64,000 bases of DNA from Bin55 sp965203735 (GCA_965203735.1 OZ241909.1:1984001-2048000), one strand, 5' to 3'. Positions 42,720 through 52,130 are shown, counted from the first letter of the stretch. Translations and numbers: made by a program. The notes: a model not told the origin generated them from the sequence alone.

Positions 42720-45404
42720 ATGAAAGATACCGAAGGAACAATCGTTAGATTGGAAGATTACAGACCGTTGGGCTGGAAACCAAACTCGACGGAACTCTCT
42801 TTTGAACTTCATGACGATCAGACTATAGTTACATCGCGACTTAGCATCTCCCGCGTGTCGTCCGAAGAGTCAAGTATTCGGTTGCATGGAGAACGGCTCG
42901 AGCTTCTTCAACTCTCCGTAGACGGCCGGCAACTGTCCAACAACGAGTACAGCGTTGACGACGAAGGACTGACGTTGTTCGACGTTCCGATGGCTTTCGA
43001 ACTGTCTGTCAAAAATCGAATTCACCCAGAGACCAACACGGAACTTCAGGGACTGTACAAGTCTTCGACGTTGTTCTGCACACAGTGTGAAGCCGAGAGC
43101 TTTCGAAGAATTACCTATTACCCTGATCGACCGGATGTTCTCTCAGTTTTCACGACCTCCATTGAAGCGGACAAAGATGCATTCCCAGTACTGCTATCCA
43201 ATGGAAATCGAGTTTCGCATGAAGAACTAGCTAACAATCGCCACCGTGCGACATGGCACGACCCTCATCCAAAGCCTGCATATTTGTTCGCTCTCGTCGC
43301 GGGAAACCTCAGTTCTCTGGAAGATTCCTTTACCACGATGTCGGGAAAGAATGTTCGGTTGACGATCTACTCTGAACCCGAAAATATCGGGAAGTGTTCT
43401 TGGGCAATGGAGTGCTTGAAGCAAGCTATGAAGTGGGACGAAGAGGTTTATGGACGCGAATACGATCTCGAACGATTCATGATCGTTGCTGTAGCGGACT
43501 TCAATTTTGGTGCAATGGAGAACAAGGGTCTGAACATCTTCAACGTCAGCGCTCTGCTCGCATCTGCCGATTCAGCGACCGATAGTGCATTCCAACGAAT
43601 CGCCGCAATCATTGCGCACGAGTATTTCCACAATTGGTCCGGAAACCGCGTCACTTGCAGAGACTGGTTTCAATTAAGTCTCAAGGAAGGATTCACGGTT
43701 TTTCGCGACACCCAGTTCAGCGAGTCAATCGAAGGAGAAACCAAGAAGCGAGTCGAGACTGTTGCGGGTCTTCGATCAGGACAATTCTCGGAAGACGCAG
43801 GCAAACTCTCGCATTCGGTGAGACCGAACCAGTATGCCGATATCACGAACTTCTATACCGCAACTATTTATGAGAAGGGTGCTGAAGTTCTCCGAATGAT
43901 GTACACGATGGCGGGTAAGAAGAAGTGGCGCGAAGCTACTGATTTGTACTTCGCGCGGCATGACGGAACCGCGGCCACGGTGGAAGACTTTGTAGCCGCG
44001 GTCAGCGATGCGACCCATCTTGATCTGAGCCAGTTCTTCCTTTGGTATACGCAGGCAGGAACTCCTCGTCTTTCAGTCGAAGAGACTCGGGACGATAACA
44101 AACTGACTCTCAGCATTCGACAGAGATGCGCGCCAACCCCTAATCAGCCAGTCAAAGAGCCATTTCACATACCGATAGCGATTGGATTGATCGACAAAGA
44201 GGGTAGAGAGATATTGGGCGAAGAGGGTACTAGTAACGGCTACACCATCAAGTGTGATTCTGACATGGACATAGAGAACCCCAATCGTGACGGCACATTG
44301 ATATTGCATTTGAAGGAAGAAGAGAGCCAGCTTCATATCAGCGGTGTTGCCAATAACTCGGCTGTGAGTTTTCTCAGGGGATTTTCCGCTCCGGTCTATG
44401 TCGAGTATTCGCAAGATTCTTCGCAGTTGAAGACACTTGCTCTTCATGACACCGACGGCTTCTCTCGATGGAATTCAGCCCAAGATCTCTACGTTCGTTA
44501 CATGCTTGGCCAAGATGTCAAAATCGATCTTATCTGCGATTTGGTTGCAGAGATTGCGAACCGCATACTGGCCTGTGGAGATGAGGATGAGGAAAAATCT
44601 GTGCTAATGTCTGCGCTGTCATTCCCTTCACCCTTGACAGTCTTGCAGGAGTACGCAAGATCCGATTTTGACTCCATCTTGGCAAATCGAGATCGCCTTG
44701 CGAATGAACTCTCCCAAAGGCTTCTTGAGTCATGGAAAGAGATGCTAGATGGGCATCGTATTGAAGAGCCGTATGAGGTAACCAAGTCACAAGTTAACCG
44801 TAGGTCAGCTCGTAACATCGCGCTTTCTCATATCCGGAGAGCTTACGCTGAACAGAAACCACACGATATCGCCGAGACTCTCGCTCAAAACTTTAGAGGG
44901 GCTGACAATCTCACTGACAGACTTTCCAATGTGGTTCAACTGCTAGAACTTCCGGAAAAAGTTCGAGAAGTCAAGGACTCTGTCCTCGAAGAATTCCACA
45001 GAAGATTTGAGACCGAACAGCTGGTTATCGACATGTGGTTCAGAATTCAGGCGGCCTGTACGCTGCCCAACACACTGGATAGAGTGAAAGAATTGGAAGG
45101 GCATCCTTCCTTCAACAGCAAGAATCCGAATCGGTTGCGAAGTCTCATCTACGCTTTTGCGTTTGGCAATTGGAGAAACTTTCATAACTCTGATGGAAGT
45201 GGCTACTCCTACATTGCGGAAAAGGTAGTCGAAATTGAAACTTGGAATTCTCAAGTTGCAGCACGACTGGCTACAGAATTGACGCAATGGACCATCTTTG
45301 ATGATGATCGCCAGCGGCTCATGAAGAATGCGCTTGGCTACATCAATGACCGATTGACGTCTAAGAGCGTTAGGGATGTGGTTGGTCGCGGACTAGCTGA
45401 GTAA
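42720..45404 (+). CDS. pepN: Aminopeptidase N (M1 family)
   Basis: An 894-aa M1 zinc aminopeptidase with the full set of motifs: GAMEN at 264-268 and HEYFHNW at 300-306 with the third zinc ligand Glu323 in LKEGFTVFRD. The length and the C-terminal helical domain match E. coli-type PepN. It releases N-terminal residues from cytoplasmic peptides. The ATG at 42720 has AGGAG 5-6 nt upstream. The stop is 4 bp from the end of the convergent SDR gene, with no terminator hairpin visible between them. Confidence 0.96.
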   Translation: MKDTEGTIVRLEDYRPLGWKPNSTELSFELHDDQTIVTSRLSISRVSSEESSIRLHGERLELLQLSVDGRQLSNNEYSVDDEGLTLFDVPMAFELSVKNRIHPETNTELQGLYKSSTLFCTQCEAESFRRITYYPDRPDVLSVFTTSIEADKDAFPVLLSNGNRVSHEELANNRHRATWHDPHPKPAYLFALVAGNLSSLEDSFTTMSGKNVRLTIYSEPENIGKCSWAMECLKQAMKWDEEVYGREYDLERFMIVAVADFNFGAMENKGLNIFNVSALLASADSATDSAFQRIAAIIAHEYFHNWSGNRVTCRDWFQLSLKEGFTVFRDTQFSESIEGETKKRVETVAGLRSGQFSEDAGKLSHSVRPNQYADITNFYTATIYEKGAEVLRMMYTMAGKKKWREATDLYFARHDGTAATVEDFVAAVSDATHLDLSQFFLWYTQAGTPRLSVEETRDDNKLTLSIRQRCAPTPNQPVKEPFHIPIAIGLIDKEGREILGEEGTSNGYTIKCDSDMDIENPNRDGTLILHLKEEESQLHISGVANNSAVSFLRGFSAPVYVEYSQDSSQLKTLALHDTDGFSRWNSAQDLYVRYMLGQDVKIDLICDLVAEIANRILACGDEDEEKSVLMSALSFPSPLTVLQEYARSDFDSILANRDRLANELSQRLLESWKEMLDGHRIEEPYEVTKSQVNRRSARNIALSHIRRAYAEQKPHDIAETLAQNFRGADNLTDRLSNVVQLLELPEKVREVKDSVLEEFHRRFETEQLVIDMWFRIQAACTLPNTLDRVKELEGHPSFNSKNPNRLRSLIYAFAFGNWRNFHNSDGSGYSYIAEKVVEIETWNSQVAARLATELTQWTIFDDDRQRLMKNALGYINDRLTSKSVRDVVGRGLAE

Positions 45405-45408
45405 AAGT

Positions 45409-46239
45409 TTAGGCGGGCCACAACTGTGCACCGCCGTCGATACGCAGGACTTGTCCCGAAACATAGGATGAATCTGAAGTAACGAAGAATTCCACGGCTT
45501 TAGCTACTTCAATAGGCCATCCGTAGCGCGTGAGGGGGCCTGTTGTGACCTTACGGTCTTCACGGGTGGGCCGACTTGCTTCGAATCTGGCAGTAATAAT
45601 TTCTCCGGGTGCGATGACATTCGCATATACACCGTGCGGCCTCAGTTGAGCCGCCAAACACTTCGTGTACTCATGGACTGCGGCTTTCGCGGTTCCATAA
45701 ATCACTTCGGAACGATGTCCCGTCAAACCCGCAATGCTTCCGATTGTCACAATCCAACCACTATTACGTTCAATCATGTTTGGAACAGCTGCCTTGCAGA
45801 CGAGTATGCAACTCATGAGGTTGCGTTCAAGTATTGTTCTGACGTCTTCCAGACTGATTTCAAGAGCGTCATTCACAATCGGTTTGCCAGCGTTGGGACC
45901 GGAAGTTCCGGTTGATCCGATGTCTCCGCCTGCATTGTTAATGAGAACATCTACTGGACCCAACTTGTCGCATATTTCGTCAAAGTTGGATTGCACCGTA
46001 TCAGGATCAGTCAAGTCACCATGAACCGCAACTACGTCGGCCTTATGGTGTTCGGAAATTTCTGTTGCTACCTGAGCGAGCGATTCTGCTTCATTGAACG
46101 CACGGGTGGAATAGGGGCTCGTACCATGCACCGCAACCTTTGCGCCGAGAGAAGCCAAATGATCGGCAACCACCCGGCCTATACCTCGCGAAGATCCCGT
46201 GACCCAAGCCACCTTTCCGTCTAGTTTCTTTTCTGTCAT
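45409..46239 (-). CDS. Short-chain dehydrogenase/reductase
   Basis: A 276-aa classical SDR. Visible motifs are the NAD(P) site TGSSRGIGR near residue 13, NNAGG, and the active-site YxxxK in SEVIYGTAKAAVHEYTK, followed by ANVIAPGEIITARF and the usual SSYVSGQVLRIDGG end. An Asp/His-rich dinucleotide region (VAVHGTSPYSTRAF) tends to favour NADPH. Substrate unknown. The ATG at 46239 is preferred: the 15 upstream codons are not SDR-like. Confidence 0.9.
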   Translation of the reverse strand: MTEKKLDGKVAWVTGSSRGIGRVVADHLASLGAKVAVHGTSPYSTRAFNEAESLAQVATEISEHHKADVVAVHGDLTDPDTVQSNFDEICDKLGPVDVLINNAGGDIGSTGTSGPNAGKPIVNDALEISLEDVRTILERNLMSCILVCKAAVPNMIERNSGWIVTIGSIAGLTGHRSEVIYGTAKAAVHEYTKCLAAQLRPHGVYANVIAPGEIITARFEASRPTREDRKVTTGPLTRYGWPIEVAKAVEFFVTSDSSYVSGQVLRIDGGAQLWPA

Positions 46240-46530
46240 TTGAAATCCCAGGAATACCACCTCACGATGTGTGAGACCGCACACAATTGTAGACCTAAGA
46301 TTTCGTGGACTTCCTAGTCAATCAATTCGTGCTAAAGGACAAGCAATCGAATTTTGCTGTGAGTACGTTGCCAGATCTGTATCCCTGAAGCGGTCACCGT
46401 CAGAGTAAGGCTTTGTCCATGAAGCTAGGTTCAAGCTACTGCTTCGAGTGACCCTCGACAGCACTTTTTCCCAAAAATCTGTCCAAAACTCTAGTGCATA
46501 ATTTGCGGAATTCATACAAGGAGTGAATTC

Positions 46531-46773
46531 ATGAAACGAGTTTCAAGGTACGTGGGTGTAGTTCTAGTGGTAGTTCTGGCGGTAGTGGCTCCGTTTACCG
46601 TTTGGGTGTTGGCTCAGGAAACTGAAACGGAATCCGAAGAGCCTTGCGAATGGAAATTTGTAGGCAATCACACAAGTACAGACGCTAAGGGTCACTTCTG
46701 GAACGAATGTACTGGCGAGCTCTACTATGTTGTAGGTACATCTGCTCAACGTGCAAACGTAAACCTCGACTAG
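46531..46773 (+). CDS. Small exported or membrane-anchored protein (80 aa)
   Basis: An 80-aa protein with a strong N-terminal hydrophobic segment (about residues 8-29, VGVVLVVVLAVVAPFTVWVLA) that could be a signal peptide or anchor, then a short acidic linker and a compact domain with two Cys (EEPCEW and WNECTGE). The ATG has an excellent AAGGAG 8 nt upstream, which supports translation. No family is recognised. It has its own promoter region, with CATAAT as a possible -10 box about 29 bp before the start. Confidence 0.65.
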   Translation: MKRVSRYVGVVLVVVLAVVAPFTVWVLAQETETESEEPCEWKFVGNHTSTDAKGHFWNECTGELYYVVGTSAQRANVNLD

Positions 46774-46808
46774 TCATGCAGACGTAAGTCTGCTACACAC
46801 GCTTAGAT

Positions 46809-47687
46809 CTAAGGGGAATCGTCACTTCTCCGGCTTTGACGACTCTTGAATGTGCTTCGATTTCTTCGTCGTTCTTCTCCCATAGCTCTAAGTCTTTCTC
46901 GGTCGCTCGGGTCGACCCGCATATATCTTTCGCGCCAGGACTGATCTTCTCCCCATACGAGCGAAATCTCTGCGGTTGTTTGAGGACGAACAGCGTCCTC
47001 AAGCAATGTCAGACCGGATCGAACGACCTCTTCTTGCATTTGACTGTCATATGGTCGTCCGATCGGATTTCCTAGCGGAAAGTCGGTGAAGAGAAATCGG
47101 GGAACGCCGCAATTCTCAACGATATCTCTTGCAGAACCAATGATGATGGTCGGTATGCCCTTTTCTTCGAGTACTCTCGCTGTCAGACTCACGGTCTGAT
47201 GACATACTGGTCACAAAGGCACCAGTAGCAACGCGTCGACCTTATCCTCTTGACAGAGTTGTAGTACCTGTTGAGCGTCGACTTGAGATGTCTTGCGTTG
47301 ACTGTACTCCGTTGGAAGAAAGTACGAACGCTGGGCAATCTCACCAATGAAGCGTTTTGTCACGAGACTTTGGAGCACTTCCAGGGGAAAGAAGCTCCCG
47401 CGATCATTGAGATGTGTTGCTTCGCGATCCCAAGCTAAGTCTTCAGCATAGAGTTTGGTCGGTAGCTCTTCGTTGGGCCTTGCCTCAACCGTTCTGTGTT
47501 CAAACAACTTTCTTGGATAAGTCGAGGCTGTGCTGGCAAGAGCGATTCTCGATTGTGCGAGTGATTTTCGCAACGATGTGAATGGTGCCGCGTCATGGTG
47601 CGCCCAACTGTAAGGCACATCGAATCCTTGAGCTTCGTAGTAATTCTTCGTTCTGTCGATGTATTTGACTGAATCGAAGGAGGTCAT
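46809..47687 (-). CDS. GrdB-like selenoprotein (UGA at codon 159 read as selenocysteine)
   Basis: A 292-residue protein if the TGA at 47213-47211 is read as selenocysteine. The frame is open before and after it, and the product reads ALLLVPL-U-P-V-C-HQTVSLTARVLEEKGIPTIIIGSARDIVENCGVPRF. This is the component-B (GrdB-like) fold of glycine/sarcosine/betaine/D-proline reductases, whose active site is a UxxC; Cys homologues have the same CPVC position. The C-terminal TDFPLGNPIGRPYD is family-typical. The start used is the ATG at 47687; a GTG 9 bp upstream is possible. It follows a phosphoesterase gene and folE on the same strand. The protein is short (~290 aa) and lacks GrdA/GrdC/GrdE partners here, so it may be a stand-alone redox enzyme. 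A conventional caller would report two ORFs of 161 and 127 aa. Confidence 0.83.
47183..47210 (-). promoter_or_regulatory. SECIS-like hairpin after the UGA of the GrdB-like gene
   Basis: On the minus strand a perfect 6-bp stem UCAGAC/GUCUGA closes a 5-nt loop CGUGA whose second base is G. The loop begins 18 nt after the UGA (17 nt between). Spacing and loop G fit the bacterial SECIS consensus. It lies within the coding region. A 4-bp outer pairing (AGTA with TACT) could add a lower stem. Confidence 0.7.
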
Positions 47688-47728
47688 TTGGCTCACTCAC
47701 TTACGCTGACTGGCGAAAGTGCCCTAGG

Positions 47729-48529
47729 TTAGACCCCTGGAGCAAAGTGAAAGTGTTTGTTCTCTTCCACATCATTCGGTGCGGGAACCTCTCGTTTCTC
47801 AAGTGTGACACGCCCGTCTTCGAGCGTCAGCAAAGCAAAGAAACCACCTCTCGTGGTTGCAAATGCCTTGACAGGCGATCCTGGGTAGCAGGCAACAGTA
47901 TTGCCCAGCTCATAGTCCTGCCAGACATGAACATGACCTAGGGCAAGATAATCGAAGCCCGAGTCTTTGATTTCGTCCTCCGAAATTGTTGACGATACGT
48001 AGTCCGTAGGCGTGTTCACAACCTGCCCATGTGCAAGACCAATGTTCCACGAAGCATTCGGTGTGGCACCTGCACCATGTAACGGCCTGTTTTCTGGAGT
48101 GTGCTCGGTCATCGCTCTTCCCCATATGCTGAGGTCCAAGTCAGGGAGATCGATACGTGCACCTTCAGCAGAGAGTAGGAAGTGCACATTCTCACCTAGT
48201 CTTTCGGTTTCAAATCTATTCCAGACTGAATGGTCATCGTGTACATCATGGTTCCCGGGAATCACAACGACGTGACAATCCAACTTGTTGAATTGTTCGC
48301 AGACAAAGTCTATGTCGTGTGTCTTGATGCGTGAATGATCGAACAAGTCTCCAACCACCAAGAAAAGATCACACTGTTCGTCTCGAACTGAATCGACGAC
48401 GAAGGCAAATGCCGCCTCTGCAACGTTACGATACCCATTGATTGAGTTCGATCGGGCATTTCCGTCCAAGTGCACATCGGATGTATGTGCAATTCGGACC
48501 GGCTTGAGGGAAGACAAACTAAGAACCAA
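47729..48529 (-). CDS. Metallophosphoesterase (SbcD/Mre11-like)
   Basis: A 266-aa calcineurin-like phosphoesterase. All five metal-binding motifs are present: HTSDVHLD, LVVGDLFDHS, VIPGNHDVHDDH, GLAHGQV and ALGHVHVW. This set fits the Mre11/SbcD or YfcE-type nuclease/phosphodiesterase group; no SbcC gene is near. The TTG at 48529 overlaps the end of folE by 11 bp, so the two are translationally coupled; a second TTG lies 12 bp downstream. It may act on DNA or on a cyclic nucleotide, and the context (folE, selenoprotein) does not decide. Confidence 0.88.
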   Translation of the reverse strand: MVLSLSSLKPVRIAHTSDVHLDGNARSNSINGYRNVAEAAFAFVVDSVRDEQCDLFLVVGDLFDHSRIKTHDIDFVCEQFNKLDCHVVVIPGNHDVHDDHSVWNRFETERLGENVHFLLSAEGARIDLPDLDLSIWGRAMTEHTPENRPLHGAGATPNASWNIGLAHGQVVNTPTDYVSSTISEDEIKDSGFDYLALGHVHVWQDYELGNTVACYPGSPVKAFATTRGGFFALLTLEDGRVTLEKREVPAPNDVEENKHFHFAPGV

Positions 48530-49070
48530 TTAACTGTAGAAATTCTGAACGAGTTGCGGAATCGGATCTAAACGCACCGAGCAAGACTGATGTTTTCATG
48601 AGAGAGTGTTGCTTCTCTACTCCCCGCATTTGCATGCAGAGATGCTGCGCTTCGACAAGAACACCAACACCACTAGCTCCCGTTACATCCAACATTGTTT
48701 GAGCAATTTGCTGGGTGAGCCGCTCTTGAATCTGCAATCGACGGGCGAACATTTCTACGATTCGAGCAATCTTTGATAGTCCTAAGACCTTTCCGTTGGG
48801 AAGATATCCGACATGGCACTTACCGATGAACGGGAGAATGTGGTGCTCGCAAAGTGAATAGAGCTCGATGTCCTTGACGATTATGATTTCGTCGATATCC
48901 GACTGGTACAAAGCGTCATTTATGATCGAGTCAATGTCGTCCCGATATCCCTTTGTCAAAAATTCGATTGCGTTTGCGGCGCGACGTGGTGTATCTCTCA
49001 AACCTTCTCGGTCCGGGTCTTCTCCAATGAAGTCGATGAGTTCTCGGAATGCAGTGTCAATAGCGTTCAT
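48519..49070 (-). CDS. folE: GTP cyclohydrolase I
   Basis: A 183-aa GTP cyclohydrolase I. The zinc/active-site motifs are visible: LCEHHILPFIGKCHVGYLP, GLSKIARIVEMFARRLQIQERLTQQIA, and VEAQHLCMQMRGVEKQHS. It converts GTP to 7,8-dihydroneopterin triphosphate, the first step to folate and tetrahydropterins. The N-terminus is short, as in bacterial FolE. The ATG at 49070 lacks a clear Shine-Dalgarno sequence. It is the first gene of the folE-phosphoesterase-selenoprotein run. Confidence 0.96.
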   Translation of the reverse strand: MNAIDTAFRELIDFIGEDPDREGLRDTPRRAANAIEFLTKGYRDDIDSIINDALYQSDIDEIIIVKDIELYSLCEHHILPFIGKCHVGYLPNGKVLGLSKIARIVEMFARRLQIQERLTQQIAQTMLDVTGASGVGVLVEAQHLCMQMRGVEKQHSLMKTSVLLGAFRSDSATRSEFLQLIGS

Positions 49071-49322
49071 AGGTGGGTCAAAATTCTGAAAGTACGGTCA
49101 TTGGGTGGGCTGGTTGGTGTAACGATCTGACTCAGACATTGTCTTCTAGTAATAGACAGTGCGACTCTTCGTAGATTTTCTCCTAGCATCGATTCGGACA
49201 TTAGGTTCATCTGTCGTTCTTGTCAGTTAATTGTTCCGGTAATTAGCCCAATCCGCACGGTAATTTACACAAGTGCTTCCCTCATCACGATCACGTGATG
49301 TTGTCGATAGAATTGGGAAGTC

Positions 49323-49352
49323 CCGAGAGCCCAATTATTTCTGGGCTCTCGG
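49323..49352. terminator. Perfect 10-bp hairpin after the D-aminoacylase gene, terminator-like
   Basis: CCGAGAGCCC / GGGCTCTCGG with a 10-nt loop starts 12 bp beyond the stop of the minus-strand gene at 49364. No T-tract follows on either strand. The strong stem at this place still suggests a transcription or mRNA end. Confidence 0.55.
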
Positions 49353-49363
49353 AGAACTAAGTT

Positions 49364-51004
49364 CTAGTTTGCAAGACGGAGCACGTTACCCTTTCTGGTA
49401 CCTGTGTGTTCTCCATCCTCCACTGTGACGTTTCCGTTCACGATGGTTGCCTTGTAGCCTAGCGATTTTTGAATATATCGCGGAGCTCCTCCCGGAAAGT
49501 CGTGAACTAGCTCTGGTTGTCGTTCTGCCACGCTATCCGGATCGAACACATTCACATCTGCTTTCATGCCGACTTCAAGTGTTCCTCGATCTCTCAGTCC
49601 AAGTACACGTGCGGGAGCTGAAGTCAACCGACGTACTCCCTCGCTCAATGAATAGAGTCCCGATTCACGTACCCAATACGCTAAGGTGAAACTAGGCCAT
49701 CCAGCGTCCATGATTTGAGACACATGCGCGCCGGCATCTCCCAGACTTGGGAAACAATGCTCACTCTTGAACAAGTCTCCTAGTTCATTGAGGCTCTGAT
49801 TGAACATACGCAGATTGAATAGTCCCTTTCCTTTGCTCTCGAGAGAGAGTCTCAAGAAGGTCTCTACCCAGTGTTCATTGTTTGCTTCAGCAATAGCGCC
49901 GATGTTTTCTTCAGCAGACGAGGTGTAGTTCGGTGTTTCATCGGAACCGAGATAGAAGACATTGTTCATTGGGAAACGGCGTTCAGCGCTCTTTCCTTCC
50001 GAAACCAACTTGGCGTAGGTTTCTGGATCGTTGATGGCCGACAGTCGCCCTTCAAAGTTCATCTTGCGCAGTTCGTTCCAAGTCTCTCCGGACATCGGTA
50101 AATTGGACTGGAGTCCAAACATAAACCCGGAGCCACGGACCTGTGTGATGGCAGTTATGTCACGATCTTTGCAAAGTTCCGCTAATCGCTCTGCTTGGGC
50201 ACGACCGGATCCAGGCTGAGGGCCCGTCCCGTAGCTAAACAGAACACGACCCTTTGTTGTGTCGGATATCTGTCGCAAGACATTGAAATCAGCACCCACC
50301 GCTTGCATAAGCCCATTGCGAGGACCAACTTCCTTGGCAATCTCTACCAATTCTTTGGGGTCCGCAAAAGTGCCAGGAATAGATCTACCATCTGGCAGCT
50401 TGTGAGGTGGATATCTGTTGGTTGAGAAACCGATAGCTCCACGATCAAGAGAGTGGCCAACTACCTCTGCCATCTTCTTGAGTTCTTCGGGTGTGGCTTG
50501 TTCCTCTACAGCTCGATCGCCCATTACATAGAAGCGAACTGCACAGTGCCCAACCATTCCGCAAACGTTGACCGCAGGTTGCAATCGTTCGATCGCATCC
50601 AAGTAGCCTCCGTAATCTTCCCAATCCCACGGAAGTCCCGTCAGAATTGCATGCTTTGGAATGTCTTCGACTGTTTCCATCATTCCTGCGAGCAATTCGC
50701 GATCCGTCGGTTTGCATGGTGCGAAGGTGACTCCGCAATTGCCCATGAGTGCAGTAGTTACGCCGTGCCAGCTCACAGGCGTCATGTAGGGGTCCCAACC
50801 AATTTGCGCGTCGAGATGGGTATGCAAGTCAACGAATCCTGGCGTGACCGCTCGTCCCTCCGCATTGATTTCTCGGTTTCCGGAACCGTCCACTTCTCCG
50901 ACTTGTGAAATCATTCCTTCGTCGATGGCCAAGTCGCCTTCGACTGGATCGTTTCCCAATCCATCGATCAAGTTTCCGTTGCGTATCACGATATCGTGTG
51001 ACAT
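49364..51004 (-). CDS. N-acyl-D-amino-acid deacylase family amidohydrolase
   Basis: A 546-aa D-aminoacylase-type amidohydrolase. The metal-binding FVDLHTHLDAQIGWDP, the nearby NCGVTFAPCKP, GVDFNVLRQ-type barrel segments, and LGDAGAHVSQIMD near the C-terminus are family hallmarks. The enzyme hydrolyses N-acyl-D-amino acids or related D-amides. The ATG at 51004 is preceded by a very strong GGGAGGAAAACC site (GGAGG about 6-7 nt upstream) and is clearly better than an upstream start. The gene is followed by a hairpin at 49323-49352. It is upstream of an LLM-type flavin oxidoreductase on the same strand, 78 bp away. Confidence 0.9.
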   Translation of the reverse strand: MSHDIVIRNGNLIDGLGNDPVEGDLAIDEGMISQVGEVDGSGNREINAEGRAVTPGFVDLHTHLDAQIGWDPYMTPVSWHGVTTALMGNCGVTFAPCKPTDRELLAGMMETVEDIPKHAILTGLPWDWEDYGGYLDAIERLQPAVNVCGMVGHCAVRFYVMGDRAVEEQATPEELKKMAEVVGHSLDRGAIGFSTNRYPPHKLPDGRSIPGTFADPKELVEIAKEVGPRNGLMQAVGADFNVLRQISDTTKGRVLFSYGTGPQPGSGRAQAERLAELCKDRDITAITQVRGSGFMFGLQSNLPMSGETWNELRKMNFEGRLSAINDPETYAKLVSEGKSAERRFPMNNVFYLGSDETPNYTSSAEENIGAIAEANNEHWVETFLRLSLESKGKGLFNLRMFNQSLNELGDLFKSEHCFPSLGDAGAHVSQIMDAGWPSFTLAYWVRESGLYSLSEGVRRLTSAPARVLGLRDRGTLEVGMKADVNVFDPDSVAERQPELVHDFPGGAPRYIQKSLGYKATIVNGNVTVEDGEHTGTRKGNVLRLAN

Positions 51005-51082
51005 GGTTTTCCTCCCAATGGTGAGATACCAACTCGTTTCATTGTACGAGTTGGACATTTGTTAGCTCGTCGAACCACGTAT

Positions 51083-52006
51083 CTAGTGGAACGCAGAGAC
51101 TATTTCCTCTTCAACTCTTTGTAATGCTTCAGCGTCGCCGGTCTGAATTCCGCCAAACATTACTTCGGAAACGCCTTCCTTTTCGAACTCTCCGATTCGA
51201 TCAATTATGAAGTTTCGGGGTCCGGCCATAGATCCTCTGCCAAGTCCGCGCTGAAAGCGCTCAATAGCTCCTTTCTCCTCTGTTATCAACAAGGGCATGA
51301 GCAGGGTCCGTTCGATTTCTGCGGGGTCTCTACCAACATCTGCACAGTGTTTTTCCAGGACTCCCACTTTGTGTCGGTAAATTTCCATGGACATGCCTTG
51401 TCCGGCCCAGCCGTCCATGTTCATGATGTCACCGAACATCGCAAGGGTTCTGAGCGTTCTACGTTCCCCCGTTCCACCAACCATAATGGGTGTGTGTGGC
51501 TTTTGAAAACACCCAGGTGCTAGAGGGGCTTGATCTAACTTGTAGTACTTGCCATCGTAATCGACGGGTTCGTCAGACGTGAATAGTTTTCGGATGAGTT
51601 CGCAAGCCTCTTGGAATCGATCTTGTCGTTCCTTCATAGACGGAAAGTTCCAACCGTATGCCTCATGTTCCCGCTTGAACCATGCCGCACCCAGCGCAAG
51701 CGTGAATCGTCCCTGTGAAGCTTGGTCAAGAGTTGTGGCCATCTTCGCCAACAACGCCGGATTCCTATATGTGTTGCCGAGCACCAAATGACCAAAGTGA
51801 AGTCGCTTAGTCATGCCTGCGGCAAAAGCGATGAGGGTATAGCCTTCGAACGCTGTATATGGTTCGTCCTGCCTACGCCCCGGAGGCGGCAAGAAATGGT
51901 CAGCGAACCAGAGACTATCCCACGTCCCAGCCTCCATCGTTTCAATGGAAGTCTGAATTGCATCCCAGTTCGTTCGATAGCAGTTAACTTGTACGCCAAA
52001 TTTCAT
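51083..52006 (-). CDS. LLM-class (luciferase-like) flavin-dependent oxidoreductase
   Basis: A 307-aa luciferase-like monooxygenase/F420-type TIM barrel. Recognisable are SLWFADHFLPPPG, RLHFGHLVLGNTYRNPALLAKMATTLDQASQGRFTLALGAAWF and the central PIMVGGTGERRTLRTLAMFGD loop. Such enzymes use reduced FMN or F420 to oxidise or reduce small substrates. Whether this one uses F420 or FMN cannot be seen, and F420 biosynthesis genes are not present here. The ATG at 52006 has AAGGA about 8 nt upstream and is preferred over an upstream start adding 28 unrelated residues. Confidence 0.88.
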   Translation of the reverse strand: MKFGVQVNCYRTNWDAIQTSIETMEAGTWDSLWFADHFLPPPGRRQDEPYTAFEGYTLIAFAAGMTKRLHFGHLVLGNTYRNPALLAKMATTLDQASQGRFTLALGAAWFKREHEAYGWNFPSMKERQDRFQEACELIRKLFTSDEPVDYDGKYYKLDQAPLAPGCFQKPHTPIMVGGTGERRTLRTLAMFGDIMNMDGWAGQGMSMEIYRHKVGVLEKHCADVGRDPAEIERTLLMPLLITEEKGAIERFQRGLGRGSMAGPRNFIIDRIGEFEKEGVSEVMFGGIQTGDAEALQRVEEEIVSAFH

Positions 52007-52130
52007 AAGGATTTCCTTGCTCAGTAGGTAAGGGGAGTTTGGCATCGGCGCCACCCAACCTTCGTGCCGATGCTCTTTCGATTTTAGCAACTCCCAATAC
52101 CCAAGATAGAAGCTCTGAACGAGCTCAGTG

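Noticed and set aside
46318..46515. 65-aa minus-strand ORF upstream of the small exported protein
   Set aside because: It covers the promoter and ribosome binding site region of the plus-strand gene and shows no family features.
46809..47192. A separate 127-aa gene downstream of the GrdB-like ORF, or a nonsense pseudogene
   Set aside because: The frames join exactly across one TGA at the family Sec position with a SECIS-like hairpin, so a selenoprotein explains the data better than a stop mutation.
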